A stretch of DNA of 38,194 bases from JBGTBQ01 sp041749275 (GTDB lineage Bacteria; Acidobacteriota; Blastocatellia; Pyrinomonadales; Pyrinomonadaceae), in NCBI GenBank assembly GCA_041749275.1, contig JBGTBQ010000042.1, positions 1-38,194 of the forward strand. Reading direction: 5' to 3'. This document shows, one piece after another, positions 17,001 through 24,185 of this stretch. The notes below the pieces were generated by a model. That model saw nothing but the letters and a program-made list of their open reading frames with translations, ran no database searches and was not told the origin of the DNA. Numbering within the stretch: the stretch's first letter is position 1; every line of letters starts with the position of its first letter. The translations under genes and the position numbers were made by a program.

Positions 17001-17815
17001 AAGGCGTTGATCTTGTTATCGAACTCGCTGCCGGGGCCCAGGAGCTTAATCCGCTCCTTCTGCTCCTCCGGCGAAAGACCCGGTGCCAGAACTTTCGTCG
17101 TCCTCCCGGTCGCGGCATCATGAAGCTTGATCGCGCCGACGGCGTCTCCGCTCAACACGCTGCGCCCATCCGGGCTGAAGGCGACGGCGGAGAACCACGG
17201 GAACGGAGAGAAATTTATCTCCGCTTGCAGCCTGTTAGTCGCCATCTCCCTGACTTCGATTCTTCTTCTAATGACGGCCACCCTCTCGCCGTCGGGCGAA
17301 ACCGCGAAGCTGCCCCCGACGGGAGCGAGCCGGGTCACGACGCGGTTACCGGCGAGGTCGTAGATAGTAAGCTGTTTATTATCCCCGGCGACGAAACGAC
17401 CCTTCGCATCCCAGAAGATCGTATTCCCTTCGGCGCCCGACGCCACGTTTTGAATTTCGCGCCCGGTGCTGATGTCCCAGAAACTGACCTTGCTCATGGT
17501 GGCCAGAGCCGCGGTCTTTCCGTCGGGGCTGATGGCGCTTGATCCCACAAAGGCAACCACGGAGCTTAACCGCTGGCCGAAAGTCCGCAGCTCGCGCCGG
17601 GTGGATGTCTCCCACAGCTTGAATTCGCCGCTGAAGGAACCCGTCAACATGTACCGCCCGTCGCCGCTGAAGGAGAAGGTTACGACCGGTGTGCTGTGGT
17701 TCGTCTGCACGGCGAAGGTCGGCTCCTGCGCCAAAGCCCACGCGCCAACAAGAGAGGAGCCGACTAACAGGCTGACCAAAACGAAGATTTTCAGAGCAAC
17801 TGAGCTGGGTTTCAT
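14093..17815 (-). CDS. Exported WD40-repeat caspase, divergent paralog
   Basis: The protein has 1240 residues. I chose the ATG at 17815, ten codons inside the longest frame, because AAGGA lies five bases upstream and the signal peptide (MKPSSVALKIFVLVSLLVGS, then SLVGAWALAQ) begins there. Residues ~35-700 hold degenerate beta-propeller blades (EFKLWET, KVSFWDI, AVKLWDL, KLKLWDA). The linker GDWLVKLPDGRFDA, a beta-sandwich (~785-910) and a caspase domain (~920-1180) follow, with His1038 in SFSSHGYVD and Cys1095 in VVDACHAAA, and the tail LFLQQPALFDF. The His motif is SHG rather than GHG. A GAAA-N15-RTCAC motif about 95-118 bp upstream points toward it. Its 3' end was the source or sister of the remnant at 9739. 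Confidence 0.9.
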   Translation of the reverse strand: MKPSSVALKIFVLVSLLVGSSLVGAWALAQEPTFAVQTNHSTPVVTFSFSGDGRYMLTGSFSGEFKLWETSTRRELRTFGQRLSSVVAFVGSSAISPDGKTAALATMSKVSFWDISTGREIQNVASGAEGNTIFWDAKGRFVAGDNKQLTIYDLAGNRVVTRLAPVGGSFAVSPDGERVAVIRRRIEVREMATNRLQAEINFSPFPWFSAVAFSPDGRSVLSGDAVGAIKLHDAATGRTTKVLAPGLSPEEQKERIKLLGPGSEFDNKINAFAFNARADLMASLAADGEIVVWRWPTGEKLFVVEKIGALEALPFISLADPGSAIRFTPDGEYLAVCRGSRAVEFFSLDSKEGSHAEPKQPQAAPLDTSLNNLVKYVGPGKFYMLPGGPTVHFSAGGRWLSVLGLDPYLVSLASGEVTRGRGSEGEILAKLSPVETTGVTLSTDNTLRLRDFDTESSFTLGVVPPESLLSDISSDGSRLLSASFSAGAVKLWDLQERRERHAWRLPDDDTPILGNIFSPTLLSPDAKLFVSLSADGVVKLRDATSGKVLNSIKDYAGPKTGLMFGAFSPDGKTLALSAPGKLKLWDAARGRELRSLHTTKNTMELLVALTYSPDGQLLYAMDSLFRVWRWEVGSGREDPPLDIFAEEYGARTPAFGLPFGEGLPLGISLSADGQVLATNIRRGDVTEVILIELARRRRLANVYVRANGDWLVKLPDGRFDANRLDSAGLLFGVFPDEPDKAFSLDVFLKDYFEPRLLPRLLSGEQLRPVRDISAVNRVQPIVSPPQVTWRGGDSVEVTVEVRSAVGKAQKDGRGLPLESGVFDVRLLRDGQLVGYSTPDEKVVATPLRLDGMEELAAWREANSVRLVGGRDRLTFRVKLPRGSGGRKVEFSAYAFNSDRVKSETARTVSEVRRAPATREEPRRAYVITVGVNKYQNPAWNLRFAANDSRLARRLFSERLRALGEFSEVVEVALVSDDEEAGGRLVARRDATKANIRTVFDLLAGRRVAPERAAALGAVAANIRRANPDDLILVSFSSHGYVDAEGVFYLLPSDIGEGTSREVTPTVLKNSISSDELSLWLRGVDAGEMVLVVDACHAAAAVEGKGFKPAPMGSRGLGQLAYDKGIRILAATQAADFAVESGGTIQQGLLSYALLREGLEQNAADFKPRDKVVKLKEWLEYGVRRVPRLYEELAAGKIRSAGSGARDVFVEHGNNHRLFLQQPALFDFHRKPTETTLARIH

Positions 17816-17899
17816 CGCCTTCCTTTTTAACCGGGCCGTCCGCACGGCGCATGACCCACAGGAGAATCAGCGGCCGCACGGCAGGCGAAAGTTACTGCC

Positions 17900-17936
17900 C
17901 TGTAAAGATGTGATAAGACGGGCGAAATCTTTCATG
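17900..17936 (-). promoter_or_regulatory. Putative ECF-type promoter before a WD40-caspase gene
   Basis: On the minus strand ATGAAAGATTTCGCCC is followed by GTCTTATCACATCTTTA. GAAA (17933-17930) and ATCAC (17914-17910) are exactly 15 bases apart, as in the copies at 5907, 5979 and 23411. The downstream ATG is at 17815. It lies in the gap between the anti-sigma gene's stop and this caspase gene, marking a new transcription unit. Confidence 0.6.
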
Positions 17937-18093
17937 CGATTGCGCAAAATCAGGGATGATTACGCTGGCCACTCTCGAAAAGAGCATGGCCGGGGCGAGT
18001 CAGAGGGGACGTGAGGAAGGGCGACGCTCACTTCTGCCTGTGAGACATCGAGGGTCTGGCCTTGTCTTGTTGCTTACTTCCTTGCCCCCGGCG

Positions 18094-19185
18094 TCAGCGT
18101 CGCAGTTTGGGGCCGGGAGGCGTGTGTCTCATGGCTTGGTTAACGACGGTTATTTGACGCCGTGCCAGTATCTCGCCCTCACCCGCCGGGTCAGGCGCGG
18201 TGACTTGAAGGATGTAGTCCTGGCACCGGAAGAGGGTGGCGGGCAAATCGACTGTGACTTGGTCTGCCGAAGGTGCTGGGCTGTTTCGCGCCACCGGTTG
18301 AGTCCAAACCACAGGCCCCCCGACTTCGCGTAGCGACATCGTGTACTCGGCGTATTCGTTGTGTCCGAGGTCTACGGTCAGTTGCACCAAGCCCGTCCCG
18401 CGTGGGATGACCAGAGTGGGGGGCGCGGCTCCGCCCGGGCGCCGCACCGAGAGACCCGGTTTTGGGAAGGTGAAGGCGACCGTCGAAGGCGCGGCGCGCG
18501 CGACCTCGACGCCCCTCCGCGCCGACGCCTGCTCTGGGCTCCGTCCCGGTGCCGACCCGCGCGGTGCGCGAGTGCGTGGCTCTCGTTCTTCGCCCGAACC
18601 GAGTTGCGGGGTTTCCTGCGGCGTGGCCTGCGGTGCGGGGGACGGGGACGCCTCTCTCAGCGCGCCGATTTGGCGTTCGTACTCACTCTCTTGCTGCCGC
18701 CACTGCTCGCGCGCCTGCTCCAACTCGGCTCGTGTGCGCGCGCGCTCGAAGAGGAGCCAGGCGGACAAGCCGCACAACATCCCAACCAGCAGTAGTCCCG
18801 CGAGCGCATATCCGGGCCTGAGGTTACGGCCCGAACCGGCAACCCGCTCCAGCGCGTGGAGGAAGCGACGCCACCACCCTGCGCCGGGCGACAACCGACT
18901 AATCTGTCTTAATAAATCTCTCTCCGCTTCGACCTTTTTGAGCAGACGCGGGTCATTGAGGTAAACCTGCTCGAACCTCTCCTGATCGTCCCGTGCCAGT
19001 TCCCTCTGCACGTAGGAGTCGATCAACTCGTCTTCGGCGACGAGCAGCTGCGTATAAAAGTCATCGTCAACGAAGTAGCGCTCCTCGACTCGGTCCTGTT
19101 CGCCCTCGCTCAACTCTTCGAGGAGGTAGCGGATAAGCAGTTGCCTGTCTTCCGACTCTCGCATCGGGTCTGGTCTGTGTGACAT
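18094..19185 (-). CDS. Membrane anti-sigma-factor-like protein
   Basis: The protein has 363 residues. The acidic cytoplasmic N-terminus (~10-110: LIRYLLEELSEGEQDRVEER, then ELIDSYVQREL) resembles the helical anti-sigma domain often paired with ECF sigma factors in Acidobacteriota, but it lacks the HxxxCxxC zinc motif. One transmembrane helix lies at ~126-147 (YALAGLLLVGMLCGLSAWLL). It is followed by a coiled coil (~148-177), a Pro/Arg-rich linker (~178-230) and a C-terminal beta-rich domain (~235-350) outside the membrane. The gene starts 32 bp after the sigma gene stop on the same strand. It probably holds the sigma factor inactive until an envelope signal arrives. The role is inferred from gene order and topology. 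Confidence 0.78.
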   Translation of the reverse strand: MSHRPDPMRESEDRQLLIRYLLEELSEGEQDRVEERYFVDDDFYTQLLVAEDELIDSYVQRELARDDQERFEQVYLNDPRLLKKVEAERDLLRQISRLSPGAGWWRRFLHALERVAGSGRNLRPGYALAGLLLVGMLCGLSAWLLFERARTRAELEQAREQWRQQESEYERQIGALREASPSPAPQATPQETPQLGSGEEREPRTRAPRGSAPGRSPEQASARRGVEVARAAPSTVAFTFPKPGLSVRRPGGAAPPTLVIPRGTGLVQLTVDLGHNEYAEYTMSLREVGGPVVWTQPVARNSPAPSADQVTVDLPATLFRCQDYILQVTAPDPAGEGEILARRQITVVNQAMRHTPPGPKLRR

Positions 19186-19217
19186 CTTGATTTAAGCTCT
19201 CACGGCGCACGCCGCGG

Positions 19218-19796
19218 TCAGACGTTTTCGAGGCCCTCGTTAATGCATTTCTTCAATCTCCCCTTGAGGTGGAAGATGCGAAGCGTGAGGGTCTCGCGCG
19301 AGATATTCAACTGCTCGGCGATCTTCCTTCTGTGTTCCAACTTGCGCTGCCCCTTATACCTGTAATACTCGAACAGCATCCATCGCTCCCGCTCTTTGAG
19401 GCGCGCCGTACATTGCTCTAGACATTCGAGCCGCCGCTCCTGCACTGCCGCGTCCTCGTTTTCCCCGGCGTCCCCCTCGGGGCGTCGGCGTCGCTCCTCG
19501 TTGAAATACTTTTGTTTGGCCTTTTCCTTCCGCAGGTATTCGTGGAACACGTTCCGAGCGACGCCGTAACTGTAGCTCATGAGGTCGGCGACTTCGGTTC
19601 CTTCGCACAGCTTTCGCATGACCCTTTCGAGCGTCTCTTCGGCGAGTTCTTCTGGGTCGAGGCAGTGCCGGCGTTCGAAATAGATGATCAGCTTCCCCCG
19701 TGAGGATTCGAACCGCTCGATGATGCTCCGGTCGCCGTTCTCAAACACGCTCCACGGGCTGACCTTGCCGTTCGGGGGTTCGTTCGCATCAGCCAT
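19218..19796 (-). CDS. ECF-type RNA polymerase sigma factor
   Basis: The protein has about 192 residues from the ATG at 19796. A TTG start at 19841 would add 15 residues; neither start has a clear Shine-Dalgarno. The sigma-2 segment is recognisable (GKLIIYFERRHCLDPEELAE, then ETLERVMRKL and SYSYGVARNVFHEYLRKEK). After a charged linker a sigma-4 helix-turn-helix follows (HRRKIAEQLNISRETLTLRI, then FHLKGRLKKC). It is downstream of the TPR-CHAT gene and directly upstream of the anti-sigma gene, so sigma and anti-sigma are probably co-transcribed. It is the obvious candidate to read the GAAA-N15-RTCAC promoters in this cluster; that link is inference. Confidence 0.88.
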   Translation of the reverse strand: MADANEPPNGKVSPWSVFENGDRSIIERFESSRGKLIIYFERRHCLDPEELAEETLERVMRKLCEGTEVADLMSYSYGVARNVFHEYLRKEKAKQKYFNEERRRRPEGDAGENEDAAVQERRLECLEQCTARLKERERWMLFEYYRYKGQRKLEHRRKIAEQLNISRETLTLRIFHLKGRLKKCINEGLENV

Positions 19797-19911
19797 CGGG
19801 TTGGCGATTCGGCTATCAGCAGATTTAACTACGGAACTCAAGAATTATCTGCCATGCGCCTCCCTGCGCGTCAAGGTTAAAAAGGGCTACTTCGTGCGGA
19901 CGGTTCGCCTG

Positions 19912-22900
19912 TTAATCCACTTCGCCCTGAATAATGAACGCGGCCCAGAAGTACGGGTGCCGCCAGATGCGATGCCGCATCATCTCCAACTGCGCCGCGC
20001 GTAGGGCGGCAGCGGGCCGCGTCTGCTTGAAATCCCGGCGCTCACGCAGCCGGAGACCCTGATAGAAGTACTTCATCAACTGCGAGGTGGAATCGTCATT
20101 TACCCGCCACAGACTCGCCACCACACGCTTCGCCCCCGCGTACATGAATCCCCGCGAGAGGCCGTTCAGTCCCTCCCCTCTCAGATGCTTGCTGACGCCG
20201 GTCTCGCACGCGCTGAGGACGACCATCTCGGCCGGCAGGCGCAGGTTGTAAATTTGGTGCATTTGCAGGAAACCGTTCTGCTGTCGGCCCTGCTCGTCAA
20301 CGAGCGACAGGAGAATGCCGGACAATTCAGGGTGTTCTGGATTCAGCAGCCCGTGGGTGGCGAAGTGCAGGATGCGGTAAGATGACAGCTTTGAGCCGTC
20401 GGTGACGAGCGTGAGGTTCGCCTCGAAGTCGGTTACCTTCAACTGCTCGGCGGCGGGAACTAGTTCGAGAATCTCGTCGGCTTCGAGGCGCGCGAACGCG
20501 AGACGCGTGATACGCCCTTGCAGCCCTTTGAAGCCCGCCCCCTGTGCAGTTGTGCGGCTCCGGTTGGCTACGTCCGGGGCGGGGCCGGGCTGCTTACCCG
20601 AGGGACGCCGACGCGGCGCGCCTTTCCGGGCAGCGGCACGAGGCGGGGGCTTACAACAGCGCTCGTCCGCATCACTGAAGACGGGGTCGGCGATGACGGC
20701 GATGGTCTTGCGCGGCACGGCTTCCCGCTCGCTGGCTCGCTCCCTTCTGAGTTCAGCCACTACCGACATCGAGGGCGGCTCCTCAATCTCGTAATAGGCC
20801 ACTAGCGGCGCCAGTTTGTCGCCTTGTTCGAAGGGCGATCTGGAGCGCGGCAGGCCCGGTTTCGGCTCGCTCCTGACGGGCACGAGCAGTGCTGAGAAGG
20901 GCAGGTACTGCAACTCGCCGTCGCCTACGATGAGCAGGCGCGCGGCCTTCGACTCCGAAACCACACGGTCTAGCCCGAGCAGCGCGCCCAGAGCGGCGGC
21001 GGCGGCCTCGTACTCGGCGTCCGCCCTCTTGACGCGCGCGGCCCAAACCGCCTCTGACTCGCCCTTGACCGTGTGGTCGCGCGCCGTCAAGAGCTTCATA
21101 AATCTCTGGACAGCGGCCTCAATCTCCGCCCGTCCCCCAAGCACGTAGCTCTTCACCGAAGTCGGCGTCACCGCCCACAAGTAGCTGCGCTCCTCGCCGA
21201 GCGAATATTCGAGGAGCATCTGGTCGGGCGCCAGCAAGTCTTTTTGAATCTGTTCGAGCGCGACGGGCAACGGGCGCGTCAGGGCTGCGTAGCGTGGGTC
21301 GCGCTTACGGATCTCCGCGTCTACCGCGTAAAACTCGGCGATGAGTTGTTCGATCCTCCTGACCTGCTCCGGCGTCACGTGCTCGCCCGTCACCTGTCTG
21401 AGTGTCCTAGCACTTAACTCCTGCTGGATGGCGGCCTCCCTGTTGAGCAGTTGCGGGTCGGAGACGGTGCGGCGCACGTCGGCATTCGACTCGATGAGCA
21501 CGTCGAGCAGGGCGCGCACACGCTTGCTCTCGCTGACGCTGAACGCGAGGGCTTCCAGCCTCTTGTCATTCGTCTGCCGTGCGAGACGCATTAGCGCGTC
21601 TATATACAGTTCATAGTAGTTCTGCGCGGAGGCGAAGTAGTTCGTGCGGAGGGTGCGGTTGGCGATCACCGTGCGGAGGGTTTCGACGACCGGGAGCGCG
21701 GCCTTGATCTGCTCGCACGCCTCGGCGAAGCGGCCCCTGCGGCTCTCGACCGCGGCGATGTGATAGCGCGTCTCCGCTTCCGCCGTGCGATGGAGCGCCT
21801 TGCGCCAGATTTCGAGCGCGCCGTTGAGGTGTTCGAGGGCGCGCGCCTCGTCGCCGAGCGCGGCGTAAGCCCTTCCCATGTGCTGGAGCGTGCGCGCCCG
21901 CCCAACCGGGTCGCGGCCCTCCTGAAGCCGGAGCGCTTCACCGAAGTACTGCTCGACGGCTTCGCGGTGCCGCCCCCAAGCCGAGTAGACGAGACCGATG
22001 TACATCAGTATTTCGGCTTTGACGCTCTGGTCGCCGTTTTCGATGGCGCGGAGTGCGTCGTTGTAGTAGCCGAGGGCCGCCGCGTGGTCGCCTGTCTTAT
22101 AGTGGAGCCTGCCGATGTCTCCGAGCGTCTGCGCGATCAGCCTCTGATTATTGATCTCTTGTTGGAGCGCGAGGGCCTGCCGGTAGAGTTCGAGCGCACG
22201 CGCGTCGTCGCCGAACCCGTTGGAGTAGGCCCGACCCATCGCCACGAGCGTGAAGGACTCGCCCTTGCGGTCGTTGAGGGCGTGACGGATGGGCAGGGCC
22301 TTGCCGTAGTAGTCGAGCGCCTGATTGATGTCGCCCCGCAGGTAGTAAGCGCGGCCCGTCTCGTTCAGCGCGAACGAGAGGTAACGCTCGTCGTCCGCCT
22401 CGGTGAACAACTCCAGCGCGCGCCCGTAATACTGAAGCGCCTCGGCGTTCTCGCCGAGCGCCAGTTTCGCCATGCCGAGGTAGAGGCGCGCGACGCCTTC
22501 GTCGAGAGGAAGGCGTGCCTCCTCGAAGAGCTTCAGCGCATCGCCGTATTTCTTGACAGCCTCCTCCATGTTCGACAGGAAGTAGTAAGCCTTCCCCATG
22601 TCGAGCAGCGCCGTCGCAGCCCACACGGTATCCCAGTCCCTCCAGAGCTGGTACGCCTCGCCATACTTTGCGAGCGCCTTGTGGTAGGAGTCCAACGTGC
22701 CCCCTGCACGCAGCGACTCGCCCGCGGCCAACGCGCGCTCGGCGGCGACCCGCCGGTTGTCCTCCTCATTCGAGGAGCGCTGCTCCGCGATGGTGATGGA
22801 GTAGTGTGCAGTCTTGGGCTTCGGCTCCTTCGCCCTCACCTTGACGCGGAAGATTTCGTCGGCCTCCGCAATCAGCGAGACAGTCTCCGACCCGCGGGTG

Positions 22901-23271
22901 CCGTTGGCGTTGTCCACCAACACTAGTTGTTGGCCGTTCGCGGTCAGCAGCGCCATCTCCACATCAATGCCCAGTTGTTCGACGACAACCCGCAGGTAAT
23001 GGCCGGCGGGGGCGTTGACCACGTAGACGTGGCCCTCGCCGCCCGCGAGGGGACGGCCCACGGTCACGCCGAATTCGAGCCGACGGTCGGCGTCCGGATT
23101 CGTTGTGGTCGGCGCACCGCGCGCGCCACGCCGCGGTTTGACGGAAGACCGCTGCGGGCGCGCCGGACTCGGGAGCAGCGTGAGGATAAGAATCACCGCC
23201 CAGACTTTTAAAAGGGCCGCGCGGTTGTGGGGGTGGCAGGGGGACGCGAACGATCCTGCTGCATAAGCCAT
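19912..23271 (-). CDS. Exported TPR-CHAT protease
   Basis: The protein has 1119 residues. A signal peptide covers ~1-40 (LLKVWAVILILTLLPSPARP). Residues ~65-165 look like a PPC-type beta-sandwich. Eight or so TPRs follow (~195-500; for example MGKAYYFLSNMEEAVKKYGD, then TGRAYYLRGDINQALDYYGK). The C-terminal CHAT domain (~730-1110) has His973 in LHFATHG and Cys1022 in VVLSACETG. CHAT is a caspase-related clan CD peptidase. A low-complexity Pro/Arg insert with CC lies near residue 870. The signal peptide separates it from cytosolic TPR-CHAT proteins such as the type III-E CRISPR protease. AAGG precedes the ATG by six bases. It is divergent from the plus-strand protease operon and upstream of the sigma gene. 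Confidence 0.93.
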   Translation of the reverse strand: MAYAAGSFASPCHPHNRAALLKVWAVILILTLLPSPARPQRSSVKPRRGARGAPTTTNPDADRRLEFGVTVGRPLAGGEGHVYVVNAPAGHYLRVVVEQLGIDVEMALLTANGQQLVLVDNANGTRGSETVSLIAEADEIFRVKVRAKEPKPKTAHYSITIAEQRSSNEEDNRRVAAERALAAGESLRAGGTLDSYHKALAKYGEAYQLWRDWDTVWAATALLDMGKAYYFLSNMEEAVKKYGDALKLFEEARLPLDEGVARLYLGMAKLALGENAEALQYYGRALELFTEADDERYLSFALNETGRAYYLRGDINQALDYYGKALPIRHALNDRKGESFTLVAMGRAYSNGFGDDARALELYRQALALQQEINNQRLIAQTLGDIGRLHYKTGDHAAALGYYNDALRAIENGDQSVKAEILMYIGLVYSAWGRHREAVEQYFGEALRLQEGRDPVGRARTLQHMGRAYAALGDEARALEHLNGALEIWRKALHRTAEAETRYHIAAVESRRGRFAEACEQIKAALPVVETLRTVIANRTLRTNYFASAQNYYELYIDALMRLARQTNDKRLEALAFSVSESKRVRALLDVLIESNADVRRTVSDPQLLNREAAIQQELSARTLRQVTGEHVTPEQVRRIEQLIAEFYAVDAEIRKRDPRYAALTRPLPVALEQIQKDLLAPDQMLLEYSLGEERSYLWAVTPTSVKSYVLGGRAEIEAAVQRFMKLLTARDHTVKGESEAVWAARVKRADAEYEAAAAALGALLGLDRVVSESKAARLLIVGDGELQYLPFSALLVPVRSEPKPGLPRSRSPFEQGDKLAPLVAYYEIEEPPSMSVVAELRRERASEREAVPRKTIAVIADPVFSDADERCCKPPPRAAARKGAPRRRPSGKQPGPAPDVANRSRTTAQGAGFKGLQGRITRLAFARLEADEILELVPAAEQLKVTDFEANLTLVTDGSKLSSYRILHFATHGLLNPEHPELSGILLSLVDEQGRQQNGFLQMHQIYNLRLPAEMVVLSACETGVSKHLRGEGLNGLSRGFMYAGAKRVVASLWRVNDDSTSQLMKYFYQGLRLRERRDFKQTRPAAALRAAQLEMMRHRIWRHPYFWAAFIIQGEVD

Positions 23272-23311
23272 AGATTACCTTCAACGTAAGGTTAAGAGAA
23301 TGTCTTCGGGC

Positions 23312-23334
23312 GGGGTGGGCGTCGCACCCACCCT
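23312..23334. other. GC-rich hairpin in the divergent intergenic region
   Basis: GGGTGGG (23313-23319) and CCCACCC (23327-23333) form a perfect 7-bp stem with a 7-base loop. It lies about 40 bp before the TPR-CHAT ATG, so it would fold in that transcript's leader. No poly-U follows. Its role is unknown. Confidence 0.45.
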
Positions 23335-23408
23335 ACATTAGTAAGTGTTGGTTCCTTCAATAAATTTTAAAGCGGTCCGGTCGCCCTCACAAATATTTTA
23401 TCTGGGGG

Positions 23409-23440
23409 ATGAAATTTTTCGGCGGACATATCACTTCATG
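23409..23440 (+). promoter_or_regulatory. Putative ECF-type promoter of the plus-strand protease operon
   Basis: GAAA (23411-23414), 15 bases, then ATCACTTC (23430-23437) match the copies upstream of the 5799 and 17815 genes, including ATGAAA at the left and the same GC-rich spacer. The ATG of the first operon gene is 60 bp downstream of the ATCAC. No other promoter-like motif of this type was found until the window end, so it may drive the whole operon. Confidence 0.58.
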
Positions 23441-23494
23441 CTGAAAGGCCGCACGAAACCCGCAATCACGTTTGTTAAGAAAGGTGTGACGCTT

Positions 23495-24166
23495 ATGAAA
23501 ACGACAATTCAGAAGATGATGTTGGCGCTGGTTGCAGGATTTATTCTCGTCTCGCCCGGCTTCGCTCAGTCGTCAGGTCAGCGCCACGACGGTTCGAACA
23601 CATCGCCCATCGCGCTCAGCGAGATCACGTTTGCCTACGCCACCTATGACAACGCGGGCAAGCTCGTCTGGGAAATTCCGAAGCCGAACAAGCCGAACAC
23701 TATCCCGGCGAGCGCGCAACGACTCCGGTTCACGGCGAAAGTCAACAACCGCCCGGCGGGTTCCAAAATCAGGCTCAGGGCCACGCTTCAGGAGCAGTGT
23801 CCGTCGCCCGATGGAGGCAAGAATTTTCTCGCCCGGCTGCGCCACCTGACCGAGAGCGATCCGGCGGGCACGACGCCCGACCCCACCGACGATGAGGTGC
23901 ACGTAGTCGGCGCGGACGGCAGGGTTACGATAGAGATCCCTGTCCACTGCGAGGAATGCGGGCGCGCATCGTGCGGATCGCAGTGCCCTGAAAGAGATCA
24001 CCTCGGCGAGGGGCCACACATCGCCACGCTGATGACCACAGACGAGGCCAGCCCGCAGGACGGGCCACAAGCGAGCCGGTCGGCCGCGACCGCCAAGCCT
24101 TCCTCTTTCAGACTGAACGTGAACAGCGTGTGCCCCAAGGCGGCAACGAAGAGGCCGGGCAAGTAA
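23495..24166 (+). CDS. Small exported protein of unknown function, first gene of the operon
   Basis: The protein has 223 residues. The start at 23495 begins a good signal peptide (MKTTIQKMMLALVAGFILVS, then PGFAQ) with AAAGGTG upstream; an in-frame start at 23345 would add 50 residues that include the promoter region and is unlikely. The mature part reads like an extracellular beta-sandwich (LSEITFAYATYDNAGKLVWE, then RLRFTAKVNNRPAGSKIRLR). It contains a Cys cluster (HCEECGRASCGSQC, ~157-170), which could bind metal or form disulfides. No family was recognised. It leads the protease operon under the putative ECF promoter. Confidence 0.75.
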   Translation: MKTTIQKMMLALVAGFILVSPGFAQSSGQRHDGSNTSPIALSEITFAYATYDNAGKLVWEIPKPNKPNTIPASAQRLRFTAKVNNRPAGSKIRLRATLQEQCPSPDGGKNFLARLRHLTESDPAGTTPDPTDDEVHVVGADGRVTIEIPVHCEECGRASCGSQCPERDHLGEGPHIATLMTTDEASPQDGPQASRSAATAKPSSFRLNVNSVCPKAATKRPGK

Positions 24167-24185
24167 ACCCCAGCCCGTCATAGCT

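Noticed and set aside
21760..22926. Plus-strand 388-residue open frame opposite the TPR-CHAT gene
   Set aside because: The minus-strand TPR repeats explain the sequence. The antisense frame has no recognisable motif and no ribosome-binding site of note.
19912..23271. TPR-CHAT protein considered as the type III-E CRISPR protease (Csx29)
   Set aside because: It has a signal peptide, and no Cas gene or CRISPR array is nearby.
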